Of a DNA stretch of 57,339 nucleotides, positions 45,060 through 53,609 are shown piece by piece. This DNA is from Bacteroides faecalis (lineage in GTDB: Bacteria; Bacteroidota; Bacteroidia; Bacteroidales; Bacteroidaceae), in the NCBI RefSeq assembly GCF_003865075.1, contig NZ_BHWB01000026.1:1-57339 (forward strand). Direction: 5' to 3'. Position numbers and translations under genes: made by a program. The notes beneath the pieces were generated by a model, which worked only from the letters and a program-made list of their open reading frames with translations, searched no databases and was not told the DNA's origin. Within the stretch, counting starts at the first letter, position 1. Every line of letters starts with the position of its first letter.

Positions 45060-46643
45060 ATGAAAAAAATATTATTCATACTATCAATAGTAACGCTCCC
45101 ATTAGTGTTTACCAGTTGTAGCGATGATGACGACAATGGTGGTAATACAATTCCCGCTGATGCCGTAGAACTGAAAGTAGACGAAACAGAGTTGCAGATT
45201 GCACAAGAAAATAGCCGTATAGTGAATATTACGGCTGGTAATGGAGATTATAAAGTAACTTCCTCTAATGAAGAAGTGGCAACAGCCACTGTCGATGGTA
45301 AAGTGATTACAATTACAGCACTTCCGACAGATAATAATGCTGAAGCAATGATTGTCGTGACAGACAAATATTATAAAAGAGCTTATATTAAAGTAGAAAC
45401 AGCTGCTGTCTTCGGAATACGCCTTAATAAATCAGAAGCCACTCTTTTTTCCCAAGTCGACGGACAGGATGTATTCACGTTCAAAATTATCACTGGTAAC
45501 GGTGGATATAAGGTAGAATACCTTGAAAACCCAGATAACTGTACAGAACTAATCGGAATAGAAGATATAGAAACGACCGGTACTTTTACTGTAAAAGGTT
45601 TAGATAATGGTACAGCCAAAATCAAAATAACCGATAAATTAAATAAATCTCTAACAGTAGTTACAAAAGTAATTGCTCCAGATCCACTCATAACAAATTA
45701 TGACGGAAAAATCCTACAATTTAGCGCAACACAACAGTATGGAAAAGTAGAAATAATCAGTGGTAATGGAGGGTATAAATTGGAAGTTGCCGATCCAAGC
45801 ATTGTGAAAGCTTCCATGAACGGCAGTACAATTGAAATAACCGGTAAGAAGAATGGTTCCACATACATCACAATTACTGACTCTAAGAAACAAGAGAATA
45901 AATTGACCGTAACAGTAGATGGAAAAAATTATGGCTTAGCGCTCGATAACAAATTCTGGTTATATGCAAACTTTGGTAATATAACTGATAATAAGCTTGT
46001 TAAAGTCAAACAAACAACTTGGGAGATCATTTGTCGTTTGAATTCACTTTCATGGTTAGAGACATTTATAGGTATGGAAGGGAAATGTCTATTACGTGGA
46101 ACAGGAGATGGTTCACATATTGAATTATCAGCATTAGGAGATGCCTTTAAATTCCATAGTAAAACTGAGCTTAAGACAAATGAATGGATACATATCACAT
46201 TTGTCATAGATTGTTCTAAAACTAATCATAAAGAACAATACCGCTTATTCATTAACGGAGAAGAAGATGATTATATCATCGACAATCAAAGTAATAGACA
46301 TGAAGAAGTAGATTTAGCCTCAAGTAATGATGATAACAAATTCACACTTGGACGTGCCTGTGGTGACGACCGACGTATGCTGAATGGTTCTATCGGAGAA
46401 GCCCGTGTATGGACTGTTGCCCGTACGCCAGAACAAATCAGAGCTAATCTGTGGAAATTAACAGAAAAAGACCCTGTAGGCTTACTAGGCCACTGGGAAT
46501 TTAACGCCGGAGTTGAAACAAATTATATTCAAGATATTTCCGGAGGAAAGTTTGAAAACAACTTAACCATTTGTGGTAAAGGAGGTGCTATTAGTACTAA
46601 AGTACCTATGTCAGCATGGATTGAAAAAGATTACCTAAAATAA
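45060..46643 (+). CDS. Ig-like and LamG-domain surface lipoprotein
   Basis: A 527-residue lipoprotein with a surface-export type signal: lipobox FTSC followed by SDDDDNGG. Three bacterial Ig-like repeats (about 35-110, 118-205, 210-285) share the VNITAGNGDYKV / FKIITGNGGYKV / VEIISGNGGYKL core. A concanavalin-like LamG domain follows (about 300-500; WEIICRLNSLSWLETFIGME; GSIGEARVWTVARTPEQIRA). The layout suggests glycan capture at the cell surface. It starts 35 nt after the DUF1735 gene. Confidence 0.85.
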   Translation: MKKILFILSIVTLPLVFTSCSDDDDNGGNTIPADAVELKVDETELQIAQENSRIVNITAGNGDYKVTSSNEEVATATVDGKVITITALPTDNNAEAMIVVTDKYYKRAYIKVETAAVFGIRLNKSEATLFSQVDGQDVFTFKIITGNGGYKVEYLENPDNCTELIGIEDIETTGTFTVKGLDNGTAKIKITDKLNKSLTVVTKVIAPDPLITNYDGKILQFSATQQYGKVEIISGNGGYKLEVADPSIVKASMNGSTIEITGKKNGSTYITITDSKKQENKLTVTVDGKNYGLALDNKFWLYANFGNITDNKLVKVKQTTWEIICRLNSLSWLETFIGMEGKCLLRGTGDGSHIELSALGDAFKFHSKTELKTNEWIHITFVIDCSKTNHKEQYRLFINGEEDDYIIDNQSNRHEEVDLASSNDDNKFTLGRACGDDRRMLNGSIGEARVWTVARTPEQIRANLWKLTEKDPVGLLGHWEFNAGVETNYIQDISGGKFENNLTICGKGGAISTKVPMSAWIEKDYLK

Positions 46644-46658
46644 TAAAAACGAAACGAT

Positions 46659-47099
46659 ATGAAAACACTTTACAAGTTATTATTATTATCCTTCCTGTTT
46701 ACTTGGACATTTTCATCTTGTAGCGATGACGATGACGAAGCATCCTTAATAAAGGATCCTGTCATAAATACTGTGGCTCCGGTTTCATTGTTACGTGCAG
46801 AAGTAACAGAGAATGAAAACGAACTGCTAGTCAAATGGACGAATCCGATGAACAAGGATGTGTATCGGGTAGAGATTTCTTATTCAACAGTTACCACACG
46901 TGCGTTTTCCAGCAGTCCTATACTAGTTGAAGCATCTAAAGGTACCGAAGGAGAAGTACTCATTACTGTACCTTGCTATGATGTCTATACCATTTCTGCA
47001 GTAGCTATCAATAAAGCAGGTATACGTTCTCCCAAAGAAAGTGTAAAAGCAGAACCTTATCTTCCTAAGGCTACGGAATCTGACGACAAAGAAGAATAA
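46659..47099 (+). CDS. small FN3-like surface lipoprotein (DUF4959 type)
   Basis: A 146-residue lipoprotein: signal with lipobox FSSC followed by SDDDDE, a surface-export type signal, then one fibronectin-III-like domain (about 38-135; ENELLVKWTNPMNKDVYRVE; VYTISAVAINKAGIRSPKES). It resembles the N-terminal DUF4959 module usually followed by further domains in larger PUL lipoproteins, and may be a stand-alone or shortened version. It is the last gene of the operon; the IS1182 element begins 22 nt after its stop codon. Confidence 0.75.
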   Translation: MKTLYKLLLLSFLFTWTFSSCSDDDDEASLIKDPVINTVAPVSLLRAEVTENENELLVKWTNPMNKDVYRVEISYSTVTTRAFSSSPILVEASKGTEGEVLITVPCYDVYTISAVAINKAGIRSPKESVKAEPYLPKATESDDKEE

Positions 47100-47120
47100 A
47101 ACGTCTGAAATCTAAAATAG

Positions 47121-47149
47121 GGAGGTTGTGTCAAAATGCTGGCACAACC
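47121..47149 (+). repeat. left terminal inverted repeat of the IS1182-family element
   Basis: Begins GGAGGTTGTGTCAAAA and ends TGGCACAACC. It matches the reverse complement of the right end except at three central positions. Each end is also internally dyad (GGTTGTG / CACAACC). Confidence 0.9.
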
Positions 47150-47238
47150 TTTTTTTATGCGCAAAGCCCAGACTTTCGCAAGCCCGGGCTTTGTTATTAC
47201 CCAAAATTTTTGTAACTTTAGGCATAAAGTTTTTCGTT

Positions 47239-48900
47239 ATGGCAAAGTTACATTTTCGTCCTTACATTCCCAACCAAACAGTTCTTTTTCCCGGAAGAAT
47301 TGATGAGAACATAGCATCGAACGATCCGGTTCGCATCGTTAATACAGTTGTTGATAATCTCAATCTTGACAATTTCAAGAAGCTTTATAAAGCAACCGGT
47401 CGTTGTCCTTATCATCCTAAAATGATGCTCAAGGTAATTATCTACGCCTACATGAACAATATCTATTCGTGCCGCAAAATAGAGAAGCTTCTCCTACGTG
47501 ACATCCATTATATCTGGCTTTCCGGTAATGAACATCCGGATTTTATTACCATCAACCGTTTTCGAAACCGTGTAAAAGAAGAAATAAATACCGTATTTAC
47601 GCAGTTGGTTCTTGTCCTTGCCGACAAAGGTTTTATCAGCCTTGACGTAGAGTATATCGACGGTACCAAGATTGAGTCCATGGCCAACAAATATACTTTT
47701 GTCTGGCGCAAGACAGTCGAAAAGAACCGTACAAAGCTGATGGATAAGATCCGCATTCTCCTGGAGCAGGTAGATGAAGCCATAGCCCAAGAGAACTCCT
47801 CCAAAGACACATCCGTAGAGTTCACTCCTGCCATGCTCTCAGATATAGTGAATGAACTTAAAGAGGTGCTGGAACACCAGCCTGTAACAAAGGACAAGGA
47901 ACAAAAGAAAGTCATCCGGGAAAAGAAGAAACAGGTCCGGGAACTTGAGGAGTACCGTGACAAGCTGATGGAATACGACAATCACCTTGAAGTCCTTGGA
48001 GAACGTAATTCCTATTCTAAGACCGATCCTGATGCTACATTCATGCGTATGAAAGAAGACGCCATGAAGAACGGGCAGACCAAGCCCGGGTATAATTTAC
48101 AAACAGGTACTGAAAACCAGTTCATCATAGACTTCCGGCTGTTTCCCAACCCCACCGATACGCTGACCCTGATCCCTTTCTTCCACTCCTTCCAGCACCG
48201 CTATAACCGCTTACCGGGTATCGGTGTGGCAGACTCCGGTTACGGCTCGGAAGAAAATTACCGGTTCATGCAAGATAATGGGATAGAAGCCTTTGTCAAG
48301 TACAACTACTTCCATAAAGAACAGCGTCCCCGTTATACCCCCAACCCATTCCATGCGGAGAGTCTCCATTACAATGCGGGGGAGGATTACTACGTTTGTC
48401 CTATGGGGCAGCACATGAACCGTATAGGAACCAGACGTGACAAAACAGCGAGCGGATACATCTCCGAAAGTGCCCGGTATAAAGCACAAAGATGCGAAGG
48501 CTGTCCTTTGCGTGGCAGTTGCTTTAAAGCCCGGGGGAACCGTTTTATAGAAGTCAACCACCGGTTAAACCAATACAAAAGGCAGGCACGGGAAAGGTTG
48601 CTCTCAGAAGAAGGAATCAGGCATAGGGGCAGGCGGTGTATAGAACCGGAAGCCGTTTTTGGACAAATGAAATACAACATGGCATACAGAAGGTTCCGGC
48701 ATATGGGAGAAGACAAGGTGACAATGGACTTTGCCTTCTTTGCCATAGCTTTTAATATCAAAAAGATGTGTGCAAAACTGAGAAAGGCAGGAAAGGAGTT
48801 CATTACACTTGCTAAATCTATATTTATTGGGCTATTTATAACTCGATACAACGGGAATATAGTAACTTGTTACCAAATGAATGAGAAAAAAGCGGCATAG
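47239..48900 (+). CDS. IS1182-family transposase
   Basis: A 553-residue DDE transposase from the Met at 47239 (MAKLHFRPYIPNQTVLFPGR). The frame extends 37 codons upstream through the inverted repeat and hairpin, so the inner start is preferred. A DUF772-type N-terminal domain (YHPKMMLKVIIYAYMNNIYS) is followed by catalytic-region blocks VEYIDGTKIESMANKYTFVW (first Asp), GVADSGYGSEENYRF (second Asp) and RCIEPEAVFGQMKYNMAYRR (Glu). A cysteine cluster (CEGCPLRGSC) sits before the last block. It appears intact and possibly active. Confidence 0.93.
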   Translation: MAKLHFRPYIPNQTVLFPGRIDENIASNDPVRIVNTVVDNLNLDNFKKLYKATGRCPYHPKMMLKVIIYAYMNNIYSCRKIEKLLLRDIHYIWLSGNEHPDFITINRFRNRVKEEINTVFTQLVLVLADKGFISLDVEYIDGTKIESMANKYTFVWRKTVEKNRTKLMDKIRILLEQVDEAIAQENSSKDTSVEFTPAMLSDIVNELKEVLEHQPVTKDKEQKKVIREKKKQVRELEEYRDKLMEYDNHLEVLGERNSYSKTDPDATFMRMKEDAMKNGQTKPGYNLQTGTENQFIIDFRLFPNPTDTLTLIPFFHSFQHRYNRLPGIGVADSGYGSEENYRFMQDNGIEAFVKYNYFHKEQRPRYTPNPFHAESLHYNAGEDYYVCPMGQHMNRIGTRRDKTASGYISESARYKAQRCEGCPLRGSCFKARGNRFIEVNHRLNQYKRQARERLLSEEGIRHRGRRCIEPEAVFGQMKYNMAYRRFRHMGEDKVTMDFAFFAIAFNIKKMCAKLRKAGKEFITLAKSIFIGLFITRYNGNIVTCYQMNEKKAA

Positions 48901-48939
48901 CCAAAAGAAAAGATAACAGGACTATAAATTTTAGAAAAA

Positions 48940-48968
48940 GGTTGTGCCAACGTTTTGACACAACCTCC
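48940..48968 (-). repeat. right terminal inverted repeat of the IS1182-family element
   Basis: Begins GGTTGTGCCAACGTTTTGAC on the plus strand and ends CACAACCTCC. It pairs with 47121-47149. Confidence 0.9.
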
Positions 48969-49064
48969 TCTTTTAAGCACATTCTGATATGACAAGAAAA
49001 TACACAGAAATAGAAATATTTATAACAATACAAACTTAATTCACTGTAACCTCACAAAAATCAT

Positions 49065-49137
49065 TTACATAAAAAGGAAAGCACTTGTATTAGCATTGGC
49101 ACTCACCATAGGAGGCTACTACAGCAGCTTTACATAA
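49065..49137 (+). pseudogene. possible signal-peptide remnant
   Basis: A short frame without a start codon reads KRKALVLALALTIGGYYSSF and then stops. It has the charge and hydrophobicity of a signal peptide. It may be the decayed start of a gene that followed the PUL operon before IS insertion. Confidence 0.25.
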
Positions 49138-49157
49138 GACATAAGGGAACAAAGAAA

Positions 49158-49334
49158 AAATTCGGATCTGAAACATTTGGAACAGTAGCCAAAGCTATAC
49201 AAACTCATTATCTGGGAATCAAGAACCACGAATGCAGCTAGTGAATCTTCAATGCAAAGATTAAAACGTTTAGAGCGCAAAAGGGGTAAAGGATTCTATT
49301 TCTCCTTTTTAGATTATCAGATATTTATGCTTAA
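49158..49334 (+). pseudogene. remnant of an ISL3-type (ISAon1-like) transposase C-terminus
   Basis: Across three frames the fragments read FGSETFGTVAKAIQTHYLGI, TNAASES, NAKIKTFRAQ and FLLFRLSDIYA followed by a stop. This order (HYxxIL..., TNAxxESFNAKIKxFR, FFLFRLxKIYA-stop) is the C-terminal end of ISL3-family transposases common in Bacteroides. Several frameshifts and losses show it is long dead. The rest of the element is not recognisable. Confidence 0.65.
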
Positions 49335-49414
49335 AAAAGAAAATCTCTCAGAACTTTGGTATGATCCCTTTTTAGACTGATCCATAATGGGTTACGAGGA
49401 GTAGAAAAGAAAAA

Positions 49415-49440
49415 CGGAGAGAGTTTTTCAACTTTCTCCG
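49415..49440. terminator. hairpin in the IS-rich spacer
   Basis: CGGAGAGAGTT (49415-49425) pairs with AACTTTCTCCG (49430-49440), 11 bp with one G-T pair and a 4-nt loop. On the minus strand it is followed by TTTTCTTTTC. It may stop minus-strand transcription entering from the integrated element. Confidence 0.5.
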
Positions 49441-49571
49441 CCTCAGTACCCAGACCCGAACTATGTAAATTACGTCCAATTACACTCAAATAAAGCCAAA
49501 CAATCTATTAATCAACAAATTGTCATTTCGTATATCTGCAACAAATATAATAGAATATAATAATATAACCA

Positions 49572-49607
49572 AAAAGTTTCAGTAAAAGTTTCAGTAAAAG
49601 TTTCAGT
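49572..49607. repeat. three tandem 12-bp repeats upstream of the integrase gene
   Basis: AAAAGTTTCAGT repeated three times without spacer, ending 16 bp before the -7 box of the integrase promoter and so covering its -33 region. This is a fitting place for an integrase arm-type site or a regulator. Confidence 0.85.
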
Positions 49608-49623
49608 AAATATGATTATTTAG

Positions 49624-49631
49624 TACATTTG
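49624..49631 (+). promoter_or_regulatory. -7 promoter element of the integrase gene
   Basis: TACATTTG matches TAnnTTTG, 28 nt upstream of the integrase start codon. The -33 region overlaps the last 12-bp repeat. Confidence 0.6.
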
Positions 49632-49659
49632 TAATCAGTACTTTAAAATCATTCAAGAT

Positions 49660-51054
49660 ATGGCAGTAACATTCAACTTTGAGCTCAATAATAAACCAAG
49701 TAAGAATAAGACCTATGCTATCTTATTACGCATAACACAAAATCAGAGGCACAAGAGAATCAAAACACCTATTGCAGTCAGTAAGAAATCAGATTTCAAT
49801 AAGGATGCTAAGCAGGGAAACTGGATACGGCAAAGAGAACCCAATTATGCAGTTTGGAATGAAACTTTGGCACAAGAACTCGAAAAAGCAAGAAAAACTT
49901 ATCAAGAATTAAAAGAAGATGGATTAGCTACTACTGAAAAAATAGCTATTGAAATGACAGCAGGAGAAAGAACCTCTTCTTTTCTTCAATATGCTAAACA
50001 ACGAACAAAAGAAATATATGATGCTGGAAACTACAGAAACTGGAAAAAGTATAATGGCTTTTGTAACAAGCTAGAAGCTTTTCTAAAAGAAAGAAGAAGT
50101 AAAGACCTTACATTTGCTGAATTAACAGCAGCTTTTCTATCTAAGTTTGAAGCGTATATGCACTCACTACACAATGAAAGAGATCCAGATAGAAAACTTC
50201 ACCCCAATACTATACAGGTGAATTTCAATATATTTAAGACTTTGGTAAAAAGAGCTATTGAGGTTGAAAAGTTTATGAAACCTGAAAAGAATCCATTTTT
50301 ATCGTACTCATATAAAGGAGTAAAAACAACAAAAGAGAAATTGGATGAAGCAGAAATCGAAAAAATAATAGATCTTGAGCTGAAAAAAGGAACTTTATTA
50401 TGGCATTGCAGAAATTATTTTTTATTCTCGTTTTATTGCGCTGGTATACGAGTAGGCGACTTGATCCAACTAAGATGGTGTAATATTACTTCCGACGGTA
50501 GACTTCATTATCAAATGGGGAAAAATCACAAAGACAGAGATTTAATATTGGTACAACAAGCTAAAGATATTCTAGCTCATTACTACCAAAACGAAATAAA
50601 AGCGACTGACTATATTTTTCCCTTGTTAGACGTAAACGAACATTATGCAAAAGCTATTTCGCAAGAAGAAAAAGACACATTACCCACAGAACTAAAGATA
50701 AAATTGTTCAATCAAGTATCATCAAAGAACGCATTAATAAATAAATATTTAAAGAAATTAGCTGAAATGGCAGAAATTGAAAAGAAACTATCCTTCCACA
50801 TTAGCCGCCATTCGTTCGCTAAAATAGCTAAACAAAAGGGTACAGATAATGCTAAACTAAAAGATTTGTTAGCCCATTCTTCCGTAAAAATCACAGAAGG
50901 ATATATGGGAAGTTTTGACACTTCTGAAAATGACAAAGCATTGCAAAACATTTTTCAGAAAAAAGAAATTTCACCCAAAGATGAAATAATGAAACTATTA
51001 GACAATATGAATTCCGAAGAAATAGGAGAACTTATCAGACAAATAAAAAAATAA
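49660..51054 (+). CDS. Tyrosine site-specific integrase
   Basis: A 464-residue tyrosine recombinase. An arm-binding-like N-terminus (MAVTFNFELNNKPSKNKTYA) is followed by a phage-integrase SAM-like core-binding domain (about 105-210) and a catalytic domain with R in CAGIRVGDLIQLRW, H-x-x-R in FHISRHSFAKIA, H in LLAHSSVKIT and nucleophile Y in EGYMGSFDTS. The layout is typical of integrases on Bacteroides integrative elements. It lies at the left end of a small accessory block that ends with a serine recombinase gene. Confidence 0.93.
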   Translation: MAVTFNFELNNKPSKNKTYAILLRITQNQRHKRIKTPIAVSKKSDFNKDAKQGNWIRQREPNYAVWNETLAQELEKARKTYQELKEDGLATTEKIAIEMTAGERTSSFLQYAKQRTKEIYDAGNYRNWKKYNGFCNKLEAFLKERRSKDLTFAELTAAFLSKFEAYMHSLHNERDPDRKLHPNTIQVNFNIFKTLVKRAIEVEKFMKPEKNPFLSYSYKGVKTTKEKLDEAEIEKIIDLELKKGTLLWHCRNYFLFSFYCAGIRVGDLIQLRWCNITSDGRLHYQMGKNHKDRDLILVQQAKDILAHYYQNEIKATDYIFPLLDVNEHYAKAISQEEKDTLPTELKIKLFNQVSSKNALINKYLKKLAEMAEIEKKLSFHISRHSFAKIAKQKGTDNAKLKDLLAHSSVKITEGYMGSFDTSENDKALQNIFQKKEISPKDEIMKLLDNMNSEEIGELIRQIKK

Positions 51055-51364
51055 ACTTACGTTCTCAAAGATCTCAAAACCTAATATATGAGAAAGAATA
51101 AATAGATAATAAAAAATATATAAGCGGTTGGATAATGCTAAAAACAAAACATTACCACCGAGAGACCATCCTCATTTTCAGCATTAATTATATGCCGGAA
51201 GTGGGGATTTTCTCGTATCTATATTCTTTTTCAACATAGGGAGCTTAAGACTCTCTTTATTTTTTTTCTTCTCACCGTTCACTGCCCACTTCTATTCATT
51301 TGAAAGCCTTATTTATGAATTAAAACAATGAATTATTAACAATTAAAGAATAGGAGAAATAACA
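51055..51364 (+). other. 310-bp spacer with a terminator after the integrase gene
   Basis: No gene is seen apart from the leader of the next small genes. GGGAG (51239-51243), CTTAAGA, CTCTC (51251-51255) followed by a T-rich tract looks like an intrinsic terminator. The start at 51365 is preceded by AGGAGAAATAACA, an unusually good Shine-Dalgarno for Bacteroides. Confidence 0.55.
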
Positions 51365-51511
51365 ATGAAAAAAGTAAAAATGATTATTGAAGTAGTAAAG
51401 TTTATCGGGCTACTTGCCCATTTACTAGAAGCGTTTGAGTTTATAGAATCCTTTATTAAAAGGAGAACTCGAAAAAAAGTAAATCCCGTAGGATTTAAAA
51501 CAGAAGAATGA
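51365..51511 (+). CDS. micro-protein 1 with hydrophobic helix
   Basis: A 48-residue protein: MKKVKMIIEVVKFIGLLAHL, LEAFEFIESFIKRRTRKK and a polar tail ending GFKTEE. An amphipathic or membrane-inserted helix at about 5-32 is followed by a basic patch. AGGAG lies 8 nt before the ATG. One base separates its stop from the next micro-gene. The family is not recognised; phage-type lysis, toxin and regulatory roles are all possible. Confidence 0.6.
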   Translation: MKKVKMIIEVVKFIGLLAHLLEAFEFIESFIKRRTRKKVNPVGFKTEE

Positions 51512-51512
51512 T

Positions 51513-51641
51513 ATGACTAAATTTGAGAAGATTGAAACAGGTCTAATTATAATTTTTGAGGTAGTATTATGTAAGCTTAAAAATGGAAAGAAATTTAGAA
51601 ACCTTTTGAAGAAGAAGGTCTCGAAAACAAAAACAGAGTAA
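51513..51641 (+). CDS. micro-protein 2 with hydrophobic helix and basic tail
   Basis: A 42-residue protein: MTKFEKIETGLIIIFEVVLC followed by KLKNGKKFRNLLKKKVSKTK and TE. The layout (short hydrophobic helix then a dense Lys/Arg tail) parallels micro-protein 1, suggesting a pair. It lies 24 nt upstream of the DUF3871 gene. The family is not recognised. Confidence 0.55.
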   Translation: MTKFEKIETGLIIIFEVVLCKLKNGKKFRNLLKKKVSKTKTE

Positions 51642-51665
51642 GAAACAAATTAAAAATCGAATAAA

Positions 51666-52700
51666 ATGGAAACAAATTTAAGTATCATCCCACAAACAGG
51701 GATGGCAGCAATGAGAAGAAATATATTAGATCAAGAAATAGAAGATGCAGTTATAGTAGAGCCAAACGTAATAGTTGAAGAAGAGCATCCTCATTTCATA
51801 GAAAGTAATACCAATGAAATCACATTGGAAGAACTAAAAAACAAATGTGTTGTTCCCGTTTTTGGGGACAATTCATTAACAATCAGCCATCAGAACTTTA
51901 TAGAAAAAGTTTATCAGGCTGCAAATGATTGCTTTCTAGGAGAACAATTAGGAAATATAGAGTGTCGGGTATCACATCCGGTTATTGGCAGACTTCCGAC
52001 TGCCCTCCATAAAAAAGCAAGTGAACTCAGAGAAGATGAAAAGACTTTGTTTTATCAAAGAATGGCATTTTGCTTTGAGATTAAATCCATAAGTAAAACA
52101 CTCAATGGAGAAGAAGTACATCTTTGTATAGGCGGTGTACGCAGTTATCACGAAGAGAATCTTTATTCAAGGAAAAGTCCGGAGAAATTTAAAATATTCA
52201 TCGGCTACCGAGTAAAGGTTTGTTCAAATCTCATGCTAACTTGTGATGGATTAAAAGAGAAACTGGAAGCTATGTCTGATTTGGATATATACCAATCGGC
52301 AATAAAACTATTCACGTCTTTTGAACCAGAAGTAAATCTAAGACTTTTAGAGAATCTAGGACGCACTAGATTAACAATTCAACAGTATTGTCAATTAATA
52401 GGTCGGCTAAGACTTTATCAAGTATTACCACTGTCAGAGCAGAAAGAACTACCAACAATCCTTTTAGTAGATTCGCAAATAAATGCAGCTACCAAAGGTT
52501 TTGTGTCAAATGAAAACTTTGGAGAAAGGGGATTGGGCAGTATATCTTGTTGGCAGCTAATGCAGTTATTAAATGAAGCGGCTAAGTCGAGTTATATTGA
52601 TAAATGGTTGGAAAGAAATCAGAATGCAACGGATATAGCTATTGGAATTCAAAAGGCATTAACTGGAGAAGATAACAGCTTTTCATGGTTCTTGTCATAA
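51666..52700 (+). CDS. DUF3871 family protein
   Basis: A 344-residue cytoplasmic protein starting METNLSIIPQTGMAAMRRNI, with a conserved core (EVHLCIGGVRSYHEENLYSR; KFKIFIGYRVKVCSNLMLTC; LPTILLVDSQINAATKGFVS). These match DUF3871, a family found on Bacteroidetes mobile elements, with resemblance to phage/plasmid proteins of unknown function. A strong terminator follows at 52722-52753. Confidence 0.85.
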   Translation: METNLSIIPQTGMAAMRRNILDQEIEDAVIVEPNVIVEEEHPHFIESNTNEITLEELKNKCVVPVFGDNSLTISHQNFIEKVYQAANDCFLGEQLGNIECRVSHPVIGRLPTALHKKASELREDEKTLFYQRMAFCFEIKSISKTLNGEEVHLCIGGVRSYHEENLYSRKSPEKFKIFIGYRVKVCSNLMLTCDGLKEKLEAMSDLDIYQSAIKLFTSFEPEVNLRLLENLGRTRLTIQQYCQLIGRLRLYQVLPLSEQKELPTILLVDSQINAATKGFVSNENFGERGLGSISCWQLMQLLNEAAKSSYIDKWLERNQNATDIAIGIQKALTGEDNSFSWFLS

Positions 52701-52721
52701 GAAAAAGATATGTACCGAAGA

Positions 52722-52760
52722 GGAACATTCACTAAAAATATGGTGAGTGTTCCTTTTTTA
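52722..52760 (+). terminator. intrinsic terminator after the DUF3871 gene
   Basis: GGAACATTCAC (52722-52732) pairs with GTGAGTGTTCC (52743-52753), 11 bp with one G-T pair, followed by at least six T. Confidence 0.92.
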
Positions 52761-52788
52761 ATTTTTAAACAACATAAAAAAAACAGAT

Positions 52789-53034
52789 ATGAAAGATTTA
52801 AGATTAAAGTTCAAAGGGATTGATGATTGGAATCGTCCTGTGTTTATGGATGATAACGGTCGGTATTTTGGTGATACAGACCATCTATTTAATTATGTAG
52901 CTAATAAAGATGATGTCCTTAATTTCTACAGGGATATGCTACTGAATAATTGCATTTGCTATTTCGGTCAGCAGTTCGGTTGTGAACCAATGGGGATAGA
53001 AATTAAGTCGAATGTAAAAATCATATTAGAATAA
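52789..53034 (+). CDS. small protein of unknown function
   Basis: An 81-residue soluble protein: MKDLRLKFKGIDDWNRPVFM, DDNGRYFGDTDHLF, then MLLNNCICYFGQQFGCEPMG. The start resembles small Bacteroidetes mobile-element proteins that read KFxGxDxWxRPVF, but I cannot name a family. It starts 36 nt after the terminator tract and is followed at 19 nt by the next small gene. Confidence 0.65.
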   Translation: MKDLRLKFKGIDDWNRPVFMDDNGRYFGDTDHLFNYVANKDDVLNFYRDMLLNNCICYFGQQFGCEPMGIEIKSNVKIILE

Positions 53035-53053
53035 ATACTTTAAATGAAATGTT

Positions 53054-53329
53054 ATGGAAAGATTTGAATTAGAAAACAGTAGAGAATTTAAGGCAGCAAT
53101 GGAATTAGAAAATGCTTTAAATGATACATGTTTTAATTATAAAAGTTTTGCCGAGAGTATTAAGTACTTTCATCCGACACTACAACAGTCTTTATTCAGG
53201 TTAATACGAGAGATAATTAACGTACAAGCCGATGATAGCAGATACTACGATGACAGGAATAGAGCATCTCATGAAGTGGCAAAACTCCTAAAAGAGATTA
53301 TTGAAAACCAATGTCTACCTTATATATAA
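53054..53329 (+). CDS. small helical protein of unknown function
   Basis: A 91-residue, mostly helical, slightly acidic protein: MERFELENSREFKAAMELEN, then FHPTLQQSLFRLIREIINVQ and HEVAKLLKEIIENQ. No motif is recognised. Tight spacing to both neighbours (19 and 3 nt) supports a real operon gene. Confidence 0.65.
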   Translation: MERFELENSREFKAAMELENALNDTCFNYKSFAESIKYFHPTLQQSLFRLIREIINVQADDSRYYDDRNRASHEVAKLLKEIIENQCLPYI

Positions 53330-53332
53330 GTC

Positions 53333-53569
53333 ATGTATTTGGAATGTACTTGTTCTCAGATCTTGATAGAGAAATGGAAACAGAAAATGAAAAATAGCCG
53401 ACCACTTAATTATGGTTGGTTAGTAAGACGGATCAAGAAACAGCTACCTTTATTATATAAAGAGCTATGTTTGGAATTCTATAATCCGTGGGAGAATCAA
53501 TGTAGGGTGAATCGAGATTACTACATTCTCGTTCATTCAGCAATAGAGTATTTTATCAGAAAAGAGTAA
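53333..53569 (+). CDS. small basic protein of unknown function
   Basis: A 78-residue protein starting 3 nt after the previous stop: MYLECTCSQILIEKWKQKMK, then WLVRRIKKQLPLLYKELCLE and DYYILVHSAIEYFIRKE. It is basic and helical. No family is recognised. An internal Met at residue 19 is an alternative start. Confidence 0.55.
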   Translation: MYLECTCSQILIEKWKQKMKNSRPLNYGWLVRRIKKQLPLLYKELCLEFYNPWENQCRVNRDYYILVHSAIEYFIRKE

Positions 53570-53609
53570 ATATCAGAAAAATTAAAATCTGACATACTAA
53601 ATCAAATGA

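Larger units (their letters stand above)
47121..48968 (+). mobile_element. IS1182-family insertion sequence
   Basis: A complete element of about 1848 bp: 29-bp terminal inverted repeats with three mismatches, a transposase gene, and a hairpin (47162-47169 with 47186-47193) upstream of that gene of the kind that shields transposase from outside transcription. No target-site duplication is visible: the left flank ends ATAG, the right flank begins TCTT. It lies just after the last PUL gene. Confidence 0.88.

Noticed and set aside
49572..49607. CRISPR array
   Set aside because: Twelve-base repeats without spacers; no Cas genes anywhere in the window.
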